Below, one piece after another: positions 19,520-31,081 of a stretch of 64,000 nucleotides of DNA. The notes beneath the pieces are model-generated. The model was given only the letters and a program-made list of their open reading frames with translations, did not search any database and had not been told where the DNA came from. Both the position numbers and the translations under genes were made by a program. Source of the stretch: Multifurca ochricompacta (taxonomy: Eukaryota; Basidiomycota; Agaricomycetes; Russulales; Russulaceae); contig WTXG01000156.1 in NCBI GenBank assembly GCA_022496185.1, positions 22,260 through 86,259 of the forward strand. The letters run 5' to 3'. Every line of letters starts with the position of its first letter. The first letter of the stretch is position 1.

Positions 19520-22500
19520 TTAAGAGTGGCGTCGACCCTGGCGCCTGGAAATGGAATTGTAGTATTGTTTCACAAGGTCAGGGGCATGGCAGTCTTCTTT
19601 ATTTACCCAGGAGTTGTCACTCGTGGGATAACCCTTCCAGCTAACCAGGAATTGTAGGTTCTGAGAGCGCCCAAAGAGTCTATGATCCAAAATGGCTTCT
19701 ACTTCATATTCTTCCTCATGATTCACAATGTCAGGTGGGGGTCTCAGGAAATTTGGGCCATGTGCTTCTGTTTCCTTGTAAGGGGTCAGGAGATCAATGT
19801 GGAAGACATTGTGGATCTTCATGTGGGGTGGCAGAGATAATCTATAAGCCACAGGAGAGATTTGGCCTGAAACGTGGAACGGGCCATATCGGCACAGGGC
19901 GAGTTTTGTCGAAGGGAAGTGCGTCTTGAGGTTCTTGCCTTTGAGCCAAACTTGCGAATCAACGGGGAGCACCGGGTATATTGGTTGTGCGGCGTGTGAA
20001 CGAAAGGCTGCTTCGGCTCGTGCGCACACGTGTCGTAGACTATTCAAGCGGTCGTCTAGGCGAGGGACGTCCGTGTTGGATAATTCTGCTTTCCAGTCTA
20101 GTGAAATGCCATGAATTAATGCATGTGGTGACATTTTAGTCCGATCGTGTGTCCAGGAATTGTGGACATATTCAGCAAGCGGGAGAAAGTCGGCCCATTG
20201 ATGCTGATCGTTACCGACCCAGAGACAGAGATATTGTTCTAACCATAAATTCATTCGCTCGCTTGCCCCGTCTGTGCGAGGATGAAATGCTGTGGATAGG
20301 TTCTGTTGGATCTGGAGGGTAGTCGCTAGTGCCCGAGAAAATTGAGAAGTGAAGTGCGGATCGCGATCCAATATGACACGTCGCGGAACACCGAATAGCA
20401 GGAAGACGTGTCGATAATAAAGTGTCGCAATTCCCTCACCTGTGATGTCTTTCGAGCACGGAATGAATTTAGCCGCTTTTGAGCATCCTTGATCCACAAT
20501 GGTTAGTACTGCATCGTAGCGACCCAAGACAGGAAGATCTGTGATGAGGTCCATGGCAATGTATTGGAATGGACCCGCGGACGCCGGTACGTCTAGTGGG
20601 AAAAGCGGAACTTTCTTTGTCAGTTTAGGCTTATTTTCTTGACATAGCACACACCCGCGAATGTATTCGCGTACGAAGTCTGTAAGTCCCGGACCTTCGT
20701 AGTCTTGCTGAATTTTTCTGATTGTTTTATCAACGCCGGGGTGTCCCACCAGGACATGATCATGGTGCTGATGCAGAATGTGCTGTCGTTCGGGCAGAGT
20801 TCGGGGAAATGGGAGTTTATTGGTTCGGGCTACTTTGACGAATAGCGCTGGTGGTAACATAGTGACTGCTTCATTGTCATTATCGCCGTGTTTGGCGTCG
20901 GGTCTACGCGATAGCATACCGGCTACTGTGTGGAGTTTGCCGGGGACATGTTCGAGGGAGAAGTCGAAGTCTGCTAGTTCCTGAAGCCATCGTGCTTGGC
21001 GTCGGTTCAGCTTCTGCGGTTCTTTGAAATATTGTAGATTATTATGATCGGTGCGTACTTGTACCTTGTCTTGGGTCCCCAAAAGATATTGGCGCCATGT
21101 TTGGAAGGCAACCATGATAGCAAATAATTCTCGATCGTAGATATCCCAATTTCTCTGGGTAGCATCTAGTGTCTTTGAGAGATACGCGATGGGGTGCAGT
21201 CGTCCGTCGTCGTCTTTTTGGCTAAGCGTTGCTCCGACTGCGAATCCTGAGGCATCTGTGTCTACAATGAAGGGTTTCATGAAATCTGGTTGAGCAAGGA
21301 CCGGTTGGGAAGTTACTCTCTGTTTTAGGGTGTTGAAGGCGTTCTGTTCGTTTGTCGTCCACTTCCATGGATTCTTTGCACTTGTGAGAGCATTCAGGGG
21401 TGCTGCAATCTTACTGAATCCTTGTATAAACCGTCGATAGAATTGGCAGAATCCCAGGAATGATCTAACTTCTTTAACCGTGGTCGGGGTTTTCCAGGAC
21501 GTAATGCCTTCAACTTTTACTGGATCCATATGCACTTGATTGTCTTCTAGGATTAAGCCGAGGTATTTGATTCGTGTTTGCTCGAATGCACACTTTTCCG
21601 GCTTAAGATACAGATTGAGTTTATTGAGTTTGTCTAGGATTCGGTGTACTTTAGATCGGTGGTTTAGAGGGTTGGAGTCCGTGTGTATTAGGATGTCGTC
21701 CATGTACACCGTAAACCAGGCCTTTCCCGAGGCATCATGTTCGTCTAACTCTTCGCAGAATTCCACGTTCATCATGGTTTGAAACATGGCGGGTGAATTG
21801 GTTAGTCCGAAAAACATTACATTAGGCTCGTAGAGGCCGCAATTTGTTTTGAACGCCGCTTTCCAGCGATCTTCTGGCACGATTTGTACGTTATTGTAGC
21901 CCCAACGGACATCCATCTTGGTAAATAGAGTGCTTCCTCGTACGCGATCGATGAGCTCAGGTATGAGGGGAAGTGGGTACGTATTGCGGATGGTCCAGCT
22001 ATTGAGCTTTCGATAGTCTTGTACTGGGCGTAGTTTTCCATCTTTTTTCTTTATGAAAAAGAAGGGGGACACATAGGGCAATTTTGACTCAGTGATGTAT
22101 CCCTTCCGTAGGTGCTCGTCTAAGAACTTATTGAGTGCTTCCTGTTCACCCGGTCCTAGTGGATAGATCTTGCAATCTAGTGTAGCGGGTGCGTCTGGTT
22201 TTAGTTCGATTTTGTGGTCCCAGGTTCGTGCTGCCGGAAACCGTTGTGCTTCTTGGTCGCTAAAGACTTTCTGATGTCGATGATATTCCTTTGGGACGAT
22301 CTGATCCCAGGTCCGTTCCATCGTATCTTTAGCTTTGATTGCTAATTCTTGTGCTATGTTGATATGCTTAAGTCGACTATCTGGTAGATTGAATGTGAGC
22401 GATTGACTAAGGGTCCCCGTTGTCCAATTGATATCCGGGTTGTTTGCTGCAAACCAGGGGTACCTGAGGATCATTTCGTCTGTACCAATAGATGCGACGT

Positions 22501-22813
22501 AGAAGCGATGGTTTTGTTGTTTGTCTCCAGTCATGACATTGAGATCCACGCATCGCGTGATGGTGTGTGTTTGATTTGGTGATCCGTCTGCGTTCAGGAG
22601 TTTTTTTGGAATCGTTAATCGTATTGTGGGGAGGCGATGTTTTATGACTGTTCGATAGTTAATGAAGTTCTCGGTTGCACCACTATTGACAAGTGCTTGT
22701 ATATGGGCCTTCTTTGTCACATCATGTAAGGGGACAGATAGTTTCATTGACTTTAGAGATGATCTATATACATGATGTGAGATTATTGCTCGAATGTAGG
22801 CCGTCCCATTCAA
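19520..22813 (-). CDS. R3 pol polyprotein, 1097 aa, uninterrupted
   Basis: Complete open frame. The protease motif reads ALVNSGATENF near residue 42; the family has D at the Asn position, so the protease Asp is lost, and a later LGYPW is LRYPW. RT: RPVQDYRKLNSWTIRNTYPL and YMDD near residue 370. RNase H: VDTDASGFAVGA, WDIYDRELFAI, RTDHNNLQYF. The HHCC finger (GHPGVDKTI, CVLCQ) is near 690-720. Integrase catalytic residues: D of AMDLITD (about 753), D of ILDRDPHF (about 814), E of GASERMN (about 849). A chromodomain ends the protein (YEVEAILDHRL, LQFLVSWKGYPTSDNSW). Without a functional protease Asp this copy should be unable to mature its own proteins. Confidence 0.95.
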   Translation of the reverse strand: MNGTAYIRAIISHHVYRSSLKSMKLSVPLHDVTKKAHIQALVNSGATENFINYRTVIKHRLPTIRLTIPKKLLNADGSPNQTHTITRCVDLNVMTGDKQQNHRFYVASIGTDEMILRYPWFAANNPDINWTTGTLSQSLTFNLPDSRLKHINIAQELAIKAKDTMERTWDQIVPKEYHRHQKVFSDQEAQRFPAARTWDHKIELKPDAPATLDCKIYPLGPGEQEALNKFLDEHLRKGYITESKLPYVSPFFFIKKKDGKLRPVQDYRKLNSWTIRNTYPLPLIPELIDRVRGSTLFTKMDVRWGYNNVQIVPEDRWKAAFKTNCGLYEPNVMFFGLTNSPAMFQTMMNVEFCEELDEHDASGKAWFTVYMDDILIHTDSNPLNHRSKVHRILDKLNKLNLYLKPEKCAFEQTRIKYLGLILEDNQVHMDPVKVEGITSWKTPTTVKEVRSFLGFCQFYRRFIQGFSKIAAPLNALTSAKNPWKWTTNEQNAFNTLKQRVTSQPVLAQPDFMKPFIVDTDASGFAVGATLSQKDDDGRLHPIAYLSKTLDATQRNWDIYDRELFAIMVAFQTWRQYLLGTQDKVQVRTDHNNLQYFKEPQKLNRRQARWLQELADFDFSLEHVPGKLHTVAGMLSRRPDAKHGDNDNEAVTMLPPALFVKVARTNKLPFPRTLPERQHILHQHHDHVLVGHPGVDKTIRKIQQDYEGPGLTDFVREYIRGCVLCQENKPKLTKKVPLFPLDVPASAGPFQYIAMDLITDLPVLGRYDAVLTIVDQGCSKAAKFIPCSKDITGEGIATLYYRHVFLLFGVPRRVILDRDPHFTSQFSRALATTLQIQQNLSTAFHPRTDGASERMNLWLEQYLCLWVGNDQHQWADFLPLAEYVHNSWTHDRTKMSPHALIHGISLDWKAELSNTDVPRLDDRLNSLRHVCARAEAAFRSHAAQPIYPVLPVDSQVWLKGKNLKTHFPSTKLALCRYGPFHVSGQISPVAYRLSLPPHMKIHNVFHIDLLTPYKETEAHGPNFLRPPPDIVNHEEEYEVEAILDHRLFGRSQNLQFLVSWKGYPTSDNSWVNKEDCHAPDLVKQYYNSISRRQGRRHS

Positions 22814-23973
22814 GTGATGTAAAAATCCTCATTGCCACTAAATTTCTCCTGGAGTTTCTGGCGTTGTTCGTCGGTCATGGTTCTAAGGGCCATAGCAAGC
22901 GCGTCGAGATCCATTTCGGGGGTGATTGATGTGTCGGTAGAGTCAGGCGTTTTTGCGGGTACCATCGCGGTCGTGGGTGCTTCGGTGATCGTGGCAGCGC
23001 GCGTCAATGTAGGGGTACTTCCATGTGGTTTTTTATTCGGGCAATCCCGGACCAAGTGCCCTCATCTGCCGCATTCGAAACATCGCCCTTCTTTTTTGTA
23101 CTGTTCCTTCTCTTCAGTTGTCGTGGCCTTTTTTATAATGTCTGTACTGGGAGCATCGTGGTCACGGCGTCGATAGAATGTGAATTTATTGCCATGCGGT
23201 GGCGTGTTGGTTGTGGGTCTCATGCCAAGGGCATCCTTACTGTACAGCCAGTTAGCGTGGTGCTTTCTAGCAGACGCTGCTGCTTCGTCGAAGGTTCTGG
23301 GCTGATCGAATAATAACATTGTTTGAACGAGTTGTGTGGGGAGGCCTTGGTGGAAGTACTGCCGAGCGGCCGGATCATTGATATGGAGTTCTGCCCTTGT
23401 GGCCAGCGTGCGAAATTCGGCGATATAGTCATCAATGTTTGAATCGCGCATTTGTAATCGATCTAGTGCGCATAGTGCTTTTTGTCCTGCTGCTACGTCG
23501 GCCCATACTTCGCGGAATATTTGTTTGAATCCATCCCAAATGTACAGGACTCATATGTTCCCTTCTTTGATGTCGGTTAGCCATTTGATCTGGTCCACTA
23601 CCCATCGGTCTACCCTGGGTCCTTGTATCAATCCCAGCGTGTATGCAACTCTTGTTCTTTCGTTTTGGACTGTAGCCACATTTTCATTCAAGCTGAAGAA
23701 TAATTCTAGCTTCGCAAGCCAATCCATGGACGTGTCGCGGTTTCCTTCGAAGAAGGGTGGTGGTACACCCGTCATGGTTCCACCTCCTTGGTTCAGTGCT
23801 CCTGCCCCCAGAGCAGGAGGACCTAAAGGCAGTTCGTCGGGGTTTCTGCTCATAGCCCTGGTGGTCACGGTGGTTCTTTCTTCGGGACTTTGTTCGGGTC
23901 GGCTGGGGTGCGTTTCGACAACGTCTTCTTCCACGGCCCTTCGAGCCTGTCTAGTATTTGGTCTGGCCGCCAT
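22810..23973 (-). pseudogene. R3 gag
   Basis: Starts MAARPNTRQARRAVEEDVVE at 23973. The capsid region (FFEGNRDTSMDWLAKLELFF, YTLGLIQGPRVDRWVVDQIK) runs to a TGA near 23549 and continues open (FKQIFREVWADVAAGQKALC, YIAEFRTLATRAELHINDPA). It reaches the CCHC knuckle (CFECGR-stop-GHLVRDC), which contains a second TGA near 23060. It ends at 22810, overlapping the pol start. Both stops fit CGA-to-TGA changes. A further open stretch upstream (24197-23865) in another frame is Pro/Lys-rich and may be leader or a shifted N-terminus. Confidence 0.85.
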
Positions 23974-24268
23974 TGCTTGTGGAGTGGTGGTTCGGGTTTC
24001 AATGTCGATGGTGTCGTCTGCTGCCGCAAGTAGGGCGAATTGGTTGTGGAGATCAAAAGGTAAGTCTTCACTTTCTCAGGGTTCTGACTCTTCGGTTGAT
24101 AGGTATCGTCGTGGGGATGTTTCGTCAAAGGATGTTCGTTCGGACGGTGGGGTTCTGGGCTCGCGTGTTGAAGATGTCGCGATCGGGTGTCGGGCAAGGG
24201 ACATGTCGTCGCTGCCTTGCAGTTCTGGTAAGTTCTTTTTTGTTTAGTTCTGGAGAAGTCTGTTCTTA

Positions 24269-24862
24269 TGTCACAGCTAGGTGCAGCACTGTGTCTATAT
24301 TCTGGGTTTCAAGGTCGAGTACCAAGACTTCAAGTCTTTCAAAGTCAAGTCAAGGTATGCTGGTCAAGGGCACGTGCGCGAGGCGGAGTCGAGCAGAGAC
24401 GCTAAGTTCTGCTACAAGTTTCTGGGGTCGAAGTTCCTCTAAGGCGCAATCTTAGAGGGTTCAAGTGGGAGTCTTTCAGTTCAATGAAGTGAGTCCTAGA
24501 CACCTGTATTGAATACAGAAGAACAGACTTAGAGTCTTGTCCTGATCTACTAGGGGTTTATATACATGTTCTTGTGCTATGAAGGTTGGTTCTGGTAGTT
24601 ACTAGAGTGTTCACTAGGTAGTCTAATGGTTGTACAGTAGAATACCCCAGAAGGATAAAGAAGGGAGAGGGGTTGCGCCCTCTGGATGTTGATCAGTAAG
24701 CCACTAAGTAGGATCAGTAAGCAAATCAGTCAGCATGTAAGTAATAAGTCCTTCATAAGCAAGTCATGTGTGTATCTGTGATATAGTAAATAATAGAAAA
24801 AAAAAACAAAGGTAAACAACATGATGCACATGACTCTAATACCAGCAGATGAAATTGTCACA
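24269..24862 (-). repeat. R3 5' LTR
   Basis: 594 bp. On the minus strand TATATAAACCCC (near 24563) lies about 30 nt upstream of AAGTCTGTTCTT (24530-24519), the probable RNA start. Confidence 0.95.
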
Positions 24863-27489
24863 CATCCTGATTGACTCAGGAGCCACCAATAACTTCATCA
24901 GCCCACAAATGGCGCGGACCATGGGCTTGGGGATGCTGGAACTCCCTCAGGAAAAGAACATCTGGAATATAGACGGAACGGCCAATAAAGCCGGAAGAAT
25001 CACCCACTACACCGACCTTAATGTCCAGGTAGGAGAAAGGACAAAGGCAATTCGCTTCCTTGTCACCAATTTAGGGAACGAAGATCTAATCCTAGGATAC
25101 CCATGGTTGGCTGCGTTCGAGCCAAAGATCAATTGGAGCGACGCAACCATGGATAAGGACTACTACCCAGTTCTCATTACATCATTGGGGTACGATTATG
25201 CCATCCGACACGTGAGGGTACCGAAGACAGAGGAGGAGGATGCGGGGTGCTGTTATGTCACAAAAGCATCAGAACTGGCCCAAAAGGCAGCAGAAGGGCA
25301 TACAGAGAAGACCTTTGCGGAGGTGGTGCCGGAGGTTTATCACCGACATTGGAAAGTGTTCTCAGAAGAGGAGTCACAACGTTTCCCGCCGGCGCGACCT
25401 TGGGATCACGCCATTGAATTCACACCTGATACCCCGTCTGCCATCGACTGCAAAATCTATCCATTATCCCAGAAAGAGCAAGAAGCACTCACAGTGTTCC
25501 TCGAAGAACACCTTGCGAAAGGGTACATTTGCCTGTCGAAGTCACCATACGCATCGCCTTTCTTCTTCATCAAAAAGAAAGACAGGAAACTTTGACCTGT
25601 TCAAGACTACCGACGGATAAATGCCCACACCATAAAGAATGCTTATCCACTTCCCCTCATCTCCGAACTCATTGATACCATGAGGGACAAATCTCTATTC
25701 TCCAAAATGGATGTCCGGTGGGGGTACAATAACATCAGGATTAAGGAAGGAGATCAGTGCAAAGCGGCATTCAAAACCAACCAGGGACTCTTCGAGCCAA
25801 ACGTCATGTTCTTCGGTCTTACCAACTCGCCTGCCACCTTCCAATCTATGATGAACCACATCTTCCGCGACCTTATCCTCACAGGTGAAGTAGTGGTGTA
25901 CATGGATGATATCCTTGTGGCTACAACAGACGATTTAGTCCATCACCGAGAGCATGTTCACCAAGTGTTGGACATTCTGCATGAGCATGATCTATACCTC
26001 AAACCAGCTAAATGCTCATTTGAACAACGGAGCATAGAGTACTTGGGGGTTTTCCTGGAAGGAGGACGGGTTCGAATGGATCCAGTAAAAGTGCAAGGGA
26101 TTCGGGAATGGCCCATACCCACGTGTATCAAGGATGTGCGATCCTTCATCGGATTCTGCAATTTCTACCGACAATTTGTATGAGGATTCTCGGGTATGGC
26201 CCAACCATTGAATGGGCTGTTAAAGAAGGATACACCTTGGCACTGGGGAAACGAACAACAACGAGCCTTCGAACAGATCCAAGACATTGTAGGCTCAGAA
26301 CCAGTTCTTCTGCAACCAGACCTGGAAAAGCCCTTTGAACTCGAAGTAGATGCATTGCACTTTGCAAACGGAGCTATACTAAATCAACGGGATGCGGCAG
26401 GATTGCTTCATCCAGTTGCCTTTTACTCAGAAACATTCTCACCGGCAGAACGGAATTACGATATTTGGGACAGAGAACTGCTCGCCATTGTAAAAGCACT
26501 ACGACATTGGCGACCGTACCTAGCAGGAACTCCCCATAAAACCATTATTCACACCGATCACTCCAACCTATTATATTGGAAGGAACCCCACAAGATTAGT
26601 CGGCGGGTTGCCTGCAAAGTCCTAGAACTGGAGGAATATAACTTCGTGTTGAAACATATTGCAGGAAGTCGCAATGCATGCGCAGACGCCTTGTCACGAC
26701 GGCCTGATTGGAACAGTGGAGAAGAGGACAATAATGACGTTACGGTCCTGCCTGGAGAGGTTTTCACAAAAACCGCCATCGTGAGCCTCCATGACATGGA
26801 CTTATGGGCTCAAGTGTCACAAAACATGAACCAACAGTTATGTGAGTCATGGGCAGACACACATAATCTAAAGAAGATCGATGGCCTTTGGTGGAAGGAG
26901 GGGGACCGACTCATTGTCACCGGTGGCGACAACATTAAGAGAGGGGTGATCCATTTTCACCACGACCTTCCCTCGGTGGGCCACCCTGGCATTGTGAATA
27001 CATACGCCTTGGCCAAACGAGATTACTGGTGGCCAGACATGAAGAAGGATGTGGAAAACTATGTGAAAGGATGCGCGGACTGCCAAGCCAACAAAGTAAA
27101 CACACACCCACATCCACCAGCACCATTCCTGATCACACCTATGGCCTCATTACCGTTCCAGACCATTGCGATGGACTTCATAGTCAAACTCCCCATCTCC
27201 AGAGGGTTCGACTCGATCTTGACCATCACCGACCATGATTGCTCTAAAGCGGCACTGTTCATACCCTGTAATGAGTCCGTCACAGCAGAAGGCGTAGCCA
27301 AACTTTACCTGGATCACATCTACAGACACTATGGCCTCCCAGAAAAGATCATCTCTGACCGCGACCCACGCTTCACCTCTGCCTTTGCTAGGGCGCTTTG
27401 TAAGACCTTGGACATCACCCAGAATATTTCGACCACCTACCATCCACAGACTGATGGACAATCAGAAAGAACGAACCAATGGCTAGAAC

Positions 27490-28082
27490 TGTTGCACACA
27501 GGTCCTTCGGCGTGCGTCGGTTCGGGTTCGGGTCAAGGTCAATCAAATCAGTCAAGAGATGCAAGTGTCAAGTCCAGTCAAGACGTTACAATGCGTGGCC
27601 GGTATGGATCAAGGCAATGAGTCTGGACATTACATGTGAAGTCAGGGTATTCAGATAGCAAGGCAAGAGCCTTTGCTGGAGTTACTGGTGAGCCAAACCC
27701 TCTCAAGTCACATCTTGGAAGAGGGCTGAAGGGACTTCCTAAGGACCTTTGATTGGTACAAGGAGAACAGACTTAGTCTGTCCTTAGATTTATTGCAGTC
27801 CTTAAATACAATGTAGCTACTATGAAGTCATAGTCTAGAGTCTTGTACAAATGATATCATAACAAGTCACAATGGTCATGACATCACCTATGAGATCATA
27901 CTAGGGTCACAAGGTCTATGACATCAGCTATGAGATCATCAATCAGATGACATGGGAGTTGAGTCCCTTGTCCAGACTATGGCCATCAGATAAGTGGATC
28001 TGATAAGGTATATGGTGAAAGAAAGGGACATAGCAGACAGAAAAAGAGAGAAAACGCGAAATAATAGCAAGAAAGTGTCACA
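27490..28082 (-). mobile_element. Solo LTR inside R2 integrase
   Basis: TGTTGCACACAGG...AAAGTGTCACA, 593 bp. Target duplication AGAAC at 27485-27489 and 28083-28087. On the minus strand it has a TATTTAAGG-like TATA and the AGTCTGTTCTCC start motif, so it belongs to an R3-like family but is diverged from R3. The integrase frame joins across it (QWLE / QYLRFW). Confidence 0.92.
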
Positions 28083-28847
28083 AGAACAGTATCTTCGGTT
28101 CTGGTGCAACGGGCGACAGGACGACTGGGCTGACTGGTTAGCAATGGCAGAGTTTGCACACAACTCATGGCCCAATGGGACCACCAAAACCCCCCCATTC
28201 TCACTTATCATGGGATGGACGCCACGGACCAACTGGACCAAGAAACCCACGAACGTCCCATCGGCTGCGCAGCGTATCAGCCAATGGGAGGAGATCAGGA
28301 AATTGGCCAATGAAAACCTGCTCAAGGTGCAAAGAACCCTATCTGAAAGGCCGTTGAAGTTCACACCTTATTGGACCAATGACCTCGTCTGGCTGGAGGG
28401 AAAGAACATTCACACATCACACCCCACTGCTAAATTAGCTCCCCGACGCCATGGGCCCTTCATGATAACGAGGAAGCTGTCAGATGTGTCATATGAACTC
28501 GGACTTCCACCCACATGGAGAATTCACCCAGTCTTCCATGCCCGACTTCTGACACCTTACAGAGAGACAGCCCTGCATGGGGAAAACTTCCTGAAGCCCC
28601 CCCCTGAATTAATTGATGGAGAAGCGGAGTGGGAAGTGGAGCGAATTCTGGATTCCTCACGTAAAGGCCAAGGGCGCAAGTTACATTACCTAGTCAAGTG
28701 GAAAGGATTCCCAGACTCTGACAACTCGTGGGAGCCCACCAGGAATATCTTTGCCCTGGCTCTTATCTCAGAGTTCCATGACCGACATCCAGAAGCGCCC
28801 AAGAATAGTTAAAAGGATGACCCAGACCCTAAGAAAATCCCCAGTAC

Positions 28848-30086
28848 ATGCTCCCACAGCAACATCCTACAACCATCGAATCCATTATGTCCTTCATCGC
28901 TGCCAACGCCGCCATCAACACCTTCGCCGCTACCACAGTAGTTGTTGAGAACTTCCCCTCTGCTCACCCTTCCACACATCCCTCCTCACCCATTGACTAT
29001 GAGGCCACCGAAGCCCGAGTCAAGAACCAGTCCCCCAACCCCAACAATGACTTTGAACACTGCGAAGAACCGCATCCAAATGACCTGATCAGTATGGAGT
29101 CGGACGACGAAGTCCCCGAATTCCCCTTTTTCGTTAACAACCCAAACTCCTCCACGTACTACCCGTTGGAGATCACCTTGGGCGATGGGACAGTTGCAAT
29201 CGCCAAATACATTTTCTACACCAATGGAGGGATGGACGTGGCCGGATGCATGAAGAAGGACGGTCCCGTTTATGGAGCTCCAGTATATCTGGAAGAAAGG
29301 TACACTGGTCGTCTGCATCACACCATGACCAACGAACAGCTGGGGCATCTGGCTGCTGAAGATTCGCGGGCCTTTGCCATTGACGAAGTACTGAGTGACA
29401 TGTGACTTCCGCGTCTCAAAGCTGAGGTAATGAGACTGCAGAAGAACCTAACTTTACGCAATACACTCAACAAGCAGTACAAAGAACACGCGAAGATGAT
29501 GGCCTGGCTGACCAACGGAATGTTCCAGATTGAGCAGGAGTTGGTGGAGATTCGAAAGAGGCTGGAAAAGGGGGATGCCTACCAGACAATTGCCGAAAGG
29601 TACGCAGACACGTATGCCTGACCCCTGCCCCCACGATCATTGGGGGCTGCTCCGGTGCTGCTGCCAAATCGGTTCGAGATGCCATGTATGCATGAGAACC
29701 CTTGTGGAGAGATGTGCTGGCGCTGTGATAGTAAGTATCACATCAGCTGGAACTGTCCTCTCAATCGCAAGTGGTGTCGGCACTGTCGTAGCAACCTGCA
29801 CTGGAGCAGATTCTGTATCTTTTGCCGTGTAGGAGTCGCCCCGACAATCAACAACCCATCCACATGGTGTGGCAAGTGCTTGCATCACAATGCAGGACAC
29901 CGAGAGTTGGACTGCCCTGTCCATGACCTGTGCCGCTTGTGTGGTTGACGCAGCCCCTATGGATTCCTCCGCACTCACCAGTGCCCCCAGGACAAGGACA
30001 AGGAGAACTATACCATGGATGATCGTAATGTAGCTGACGACTACTTGGAGCTGGTACAGGATGATGACGGTACGAGTTGTTTCTAG
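28848..30086 (+). pseudogene. R2 ORF3, extra gene after chromodomain
   Basis: Collinear with R1 ORF3 and 36 nt after the pol stop. From MLPQQHPTTIESIMSF: acidic Ser/Pro-rich N-terminus; core (YYPLEITLGDGTVAIAKYIF, CMKKDGPVYGAPVYLEERY, LAAEDSRAFAIDEVLSDM); coiled-coil-like segment; uninterrupted Cys/His-rich C-terminus (CWRCDSKYHISWNCP, WCRHCRSNLHWSRFCIFC, WCGKCLHHNAGHRELDCP, DLCRLCG). Then YGFLRTHQCPQD and an acidic tail (DDYLELVQDDDG). TGA stops near 29403, 29621 and 29946. The first two fit CGA-to-TGA. The reading frame itself is kept throughout, unlike R1. Confidence 0.82.
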
Positions 30087-30117
30087 CCGGGTCTGCTAGA
30101 ACCAGAAGAGGGGGTGA

Positions 30118-30703
30118 TGTTACAACCTCTACCATCTGTCCCCGTTTTCTTTCTACTCCCCAACAATGACCCCTCTTTGCCACCCACCTTGCACTTCTCA
30201 ATCATGTCTCCATCGTGGGATCTGTCACACGCCTTACTTCCATCCCCGTGACCCGCTTTGTACTTGTTGACACAATGTTTACTTATGTTTGACTTGTTAT
30301 CTCATTATCGTCTTATCTTTACGACCGGACACTTACTTAATACCCTATCAGAAGCTAGACTTTACGCCGTCCGCTTCCGTCTATTTGGGCCCACTTGACT
30401 CTGTATCCTTATCTTGTAGACACCCATCGAGTTACGTATATAAGTCCACTGTAGCTACACTGTAGACCTCAGACTTGACTTATTGAATACATCGGTGCCT
30501 GTCTTCTGGACATCCCCTTTGATCTCTGACTCAGTTGTCTCAAGTACTTCCGGTACTTTCCCATTCAACATCGTCTTAGGGAGCACCCCTTTGACTTTGA
30601 CTCATTTCACTTTGTCTCCAAGAGGCCTTATTGGTTTCTTATCTGAACCCCCGAACCGCACTGTCACACAAGTCGTGTGGAATGTCCCGCACCAGGCATA
30701 ACA
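30118..30703 (+). repeat. R2 3' LTR
   Basis: 586 bp, TGTTACAACC...CAGGCATAACA, followed by TTCAT. Confidence 0.94.
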
Positions 30704-30763
30704 TTCATCATGTTTGCCCATATATCCTGGGCCTTCTCTTCCTTGGTGCGTTTGTCTGTCATA
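30704..30763 (-). pseudogene. R4 gag, middle fragment
   Basis: Encodes TDKRTKEEKAQDIWANMM on the minus strand. It lies between R2 and the palindromic Tc1 element and joins in frame to NPPTV at 32376 once the TA-flanked insert is removed. Confidence 0.85.
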
Positions 30764-31081
30764 CAGTAGCCCACAAAACCATTCCAATGTTTGGCCACCC
30801 TGAAGAGATTGACCTACCACACAATGAGAATAATTTCCAAAATTAGTAGAAATTAGTAGATGATAGTGTAGCATCTAAGCTTCAATTAGAGCCTATACTA
30901 ATGTCAATTGGATCAGTGGTTCATGATATATAAAATGTTTTGTGAGGCATTATCATTGGAACGGTTTTGTGGCCAACATGTGAGATGACAAAACTGGTAT
31001 CTGGTGGTCATGGGAATGCATTGACAGTCATGTGACAATGTTTAATAAGTTGAACACACACCAAATAATCATCAACAACAC

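Larger units (their letters stand above)
17637..24862 (-). mobile_element. R3: young Ty3/gypsy chromovirus, full length
   Basis: LTRs at 17637-18229 and 24269-24862. Target duplication CATCC at 17632-17636 and 24863-24867. Genes are on the minus strand, so the right LTR is the 5' one. By eye the LTRs differ at three bases and one A-run length, about 99.5% identity. The polypurine tract AAAGGGGG precedes the 3' LTR (complement near 18230-18240). The 12-nt PBS (24256-24267) pairs with the LTR start region (24519-24530). Gag has stops; pol is a single open frame. Confidence 0.96.
17432..28812 (+). pseudogene. R2 pol, in three pieces
   Basis: Pieces are 17432-17636, 24868-27489 and 28088-28812, separated by R3 and a solo LTR. 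The -1 overlap with gag is at GGATTTTTGA (17501-17510). Protease LIDSGATNNFI. RT has YMDD (near 25905). RNase H has LEVDALHFANGA and YDIWDRELLAI. Integrase has GHPGIVNTYALAKRDYWWP, CADCQ, AMDFIVKLP, ISDRDPRF and QSERTNQW. Chromodomain EWEVERILDS, LHYLVKWKGFPDSDNSWEP near the end. Stops at 25595 (TGA in KDRKL-stop-PVQDY) and 26183. The C-terminal third is open to TAA 28812. Confidence 0.93.
15394..30703 (+). mobile_element. R2: Ty3/gypsy chromovirus carrying R3 and a solo LTR
   Basis: LTRs at 15394-15979 and 30118-30703 (586 bp each). Target duplication TTCAT at 15389-15393 and 30704-30708. It is inserted in R4 gag on the opposite strand. Removing R3 (17637-24862) and the solo LTR (27490-28082), each with one TSD copy, leaves an element of about 7.5 kb collinear with R1. 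The polypurine tract (AGAAGAGGGGG) is just before 30118. Confidence 0.95.

Noticed and set aside
23435..24247. 270-residue plus-strand open frame
   Set aside because: Antisense to R3 gag; Ser/Val-rich composition is a mirror of the gag codons.
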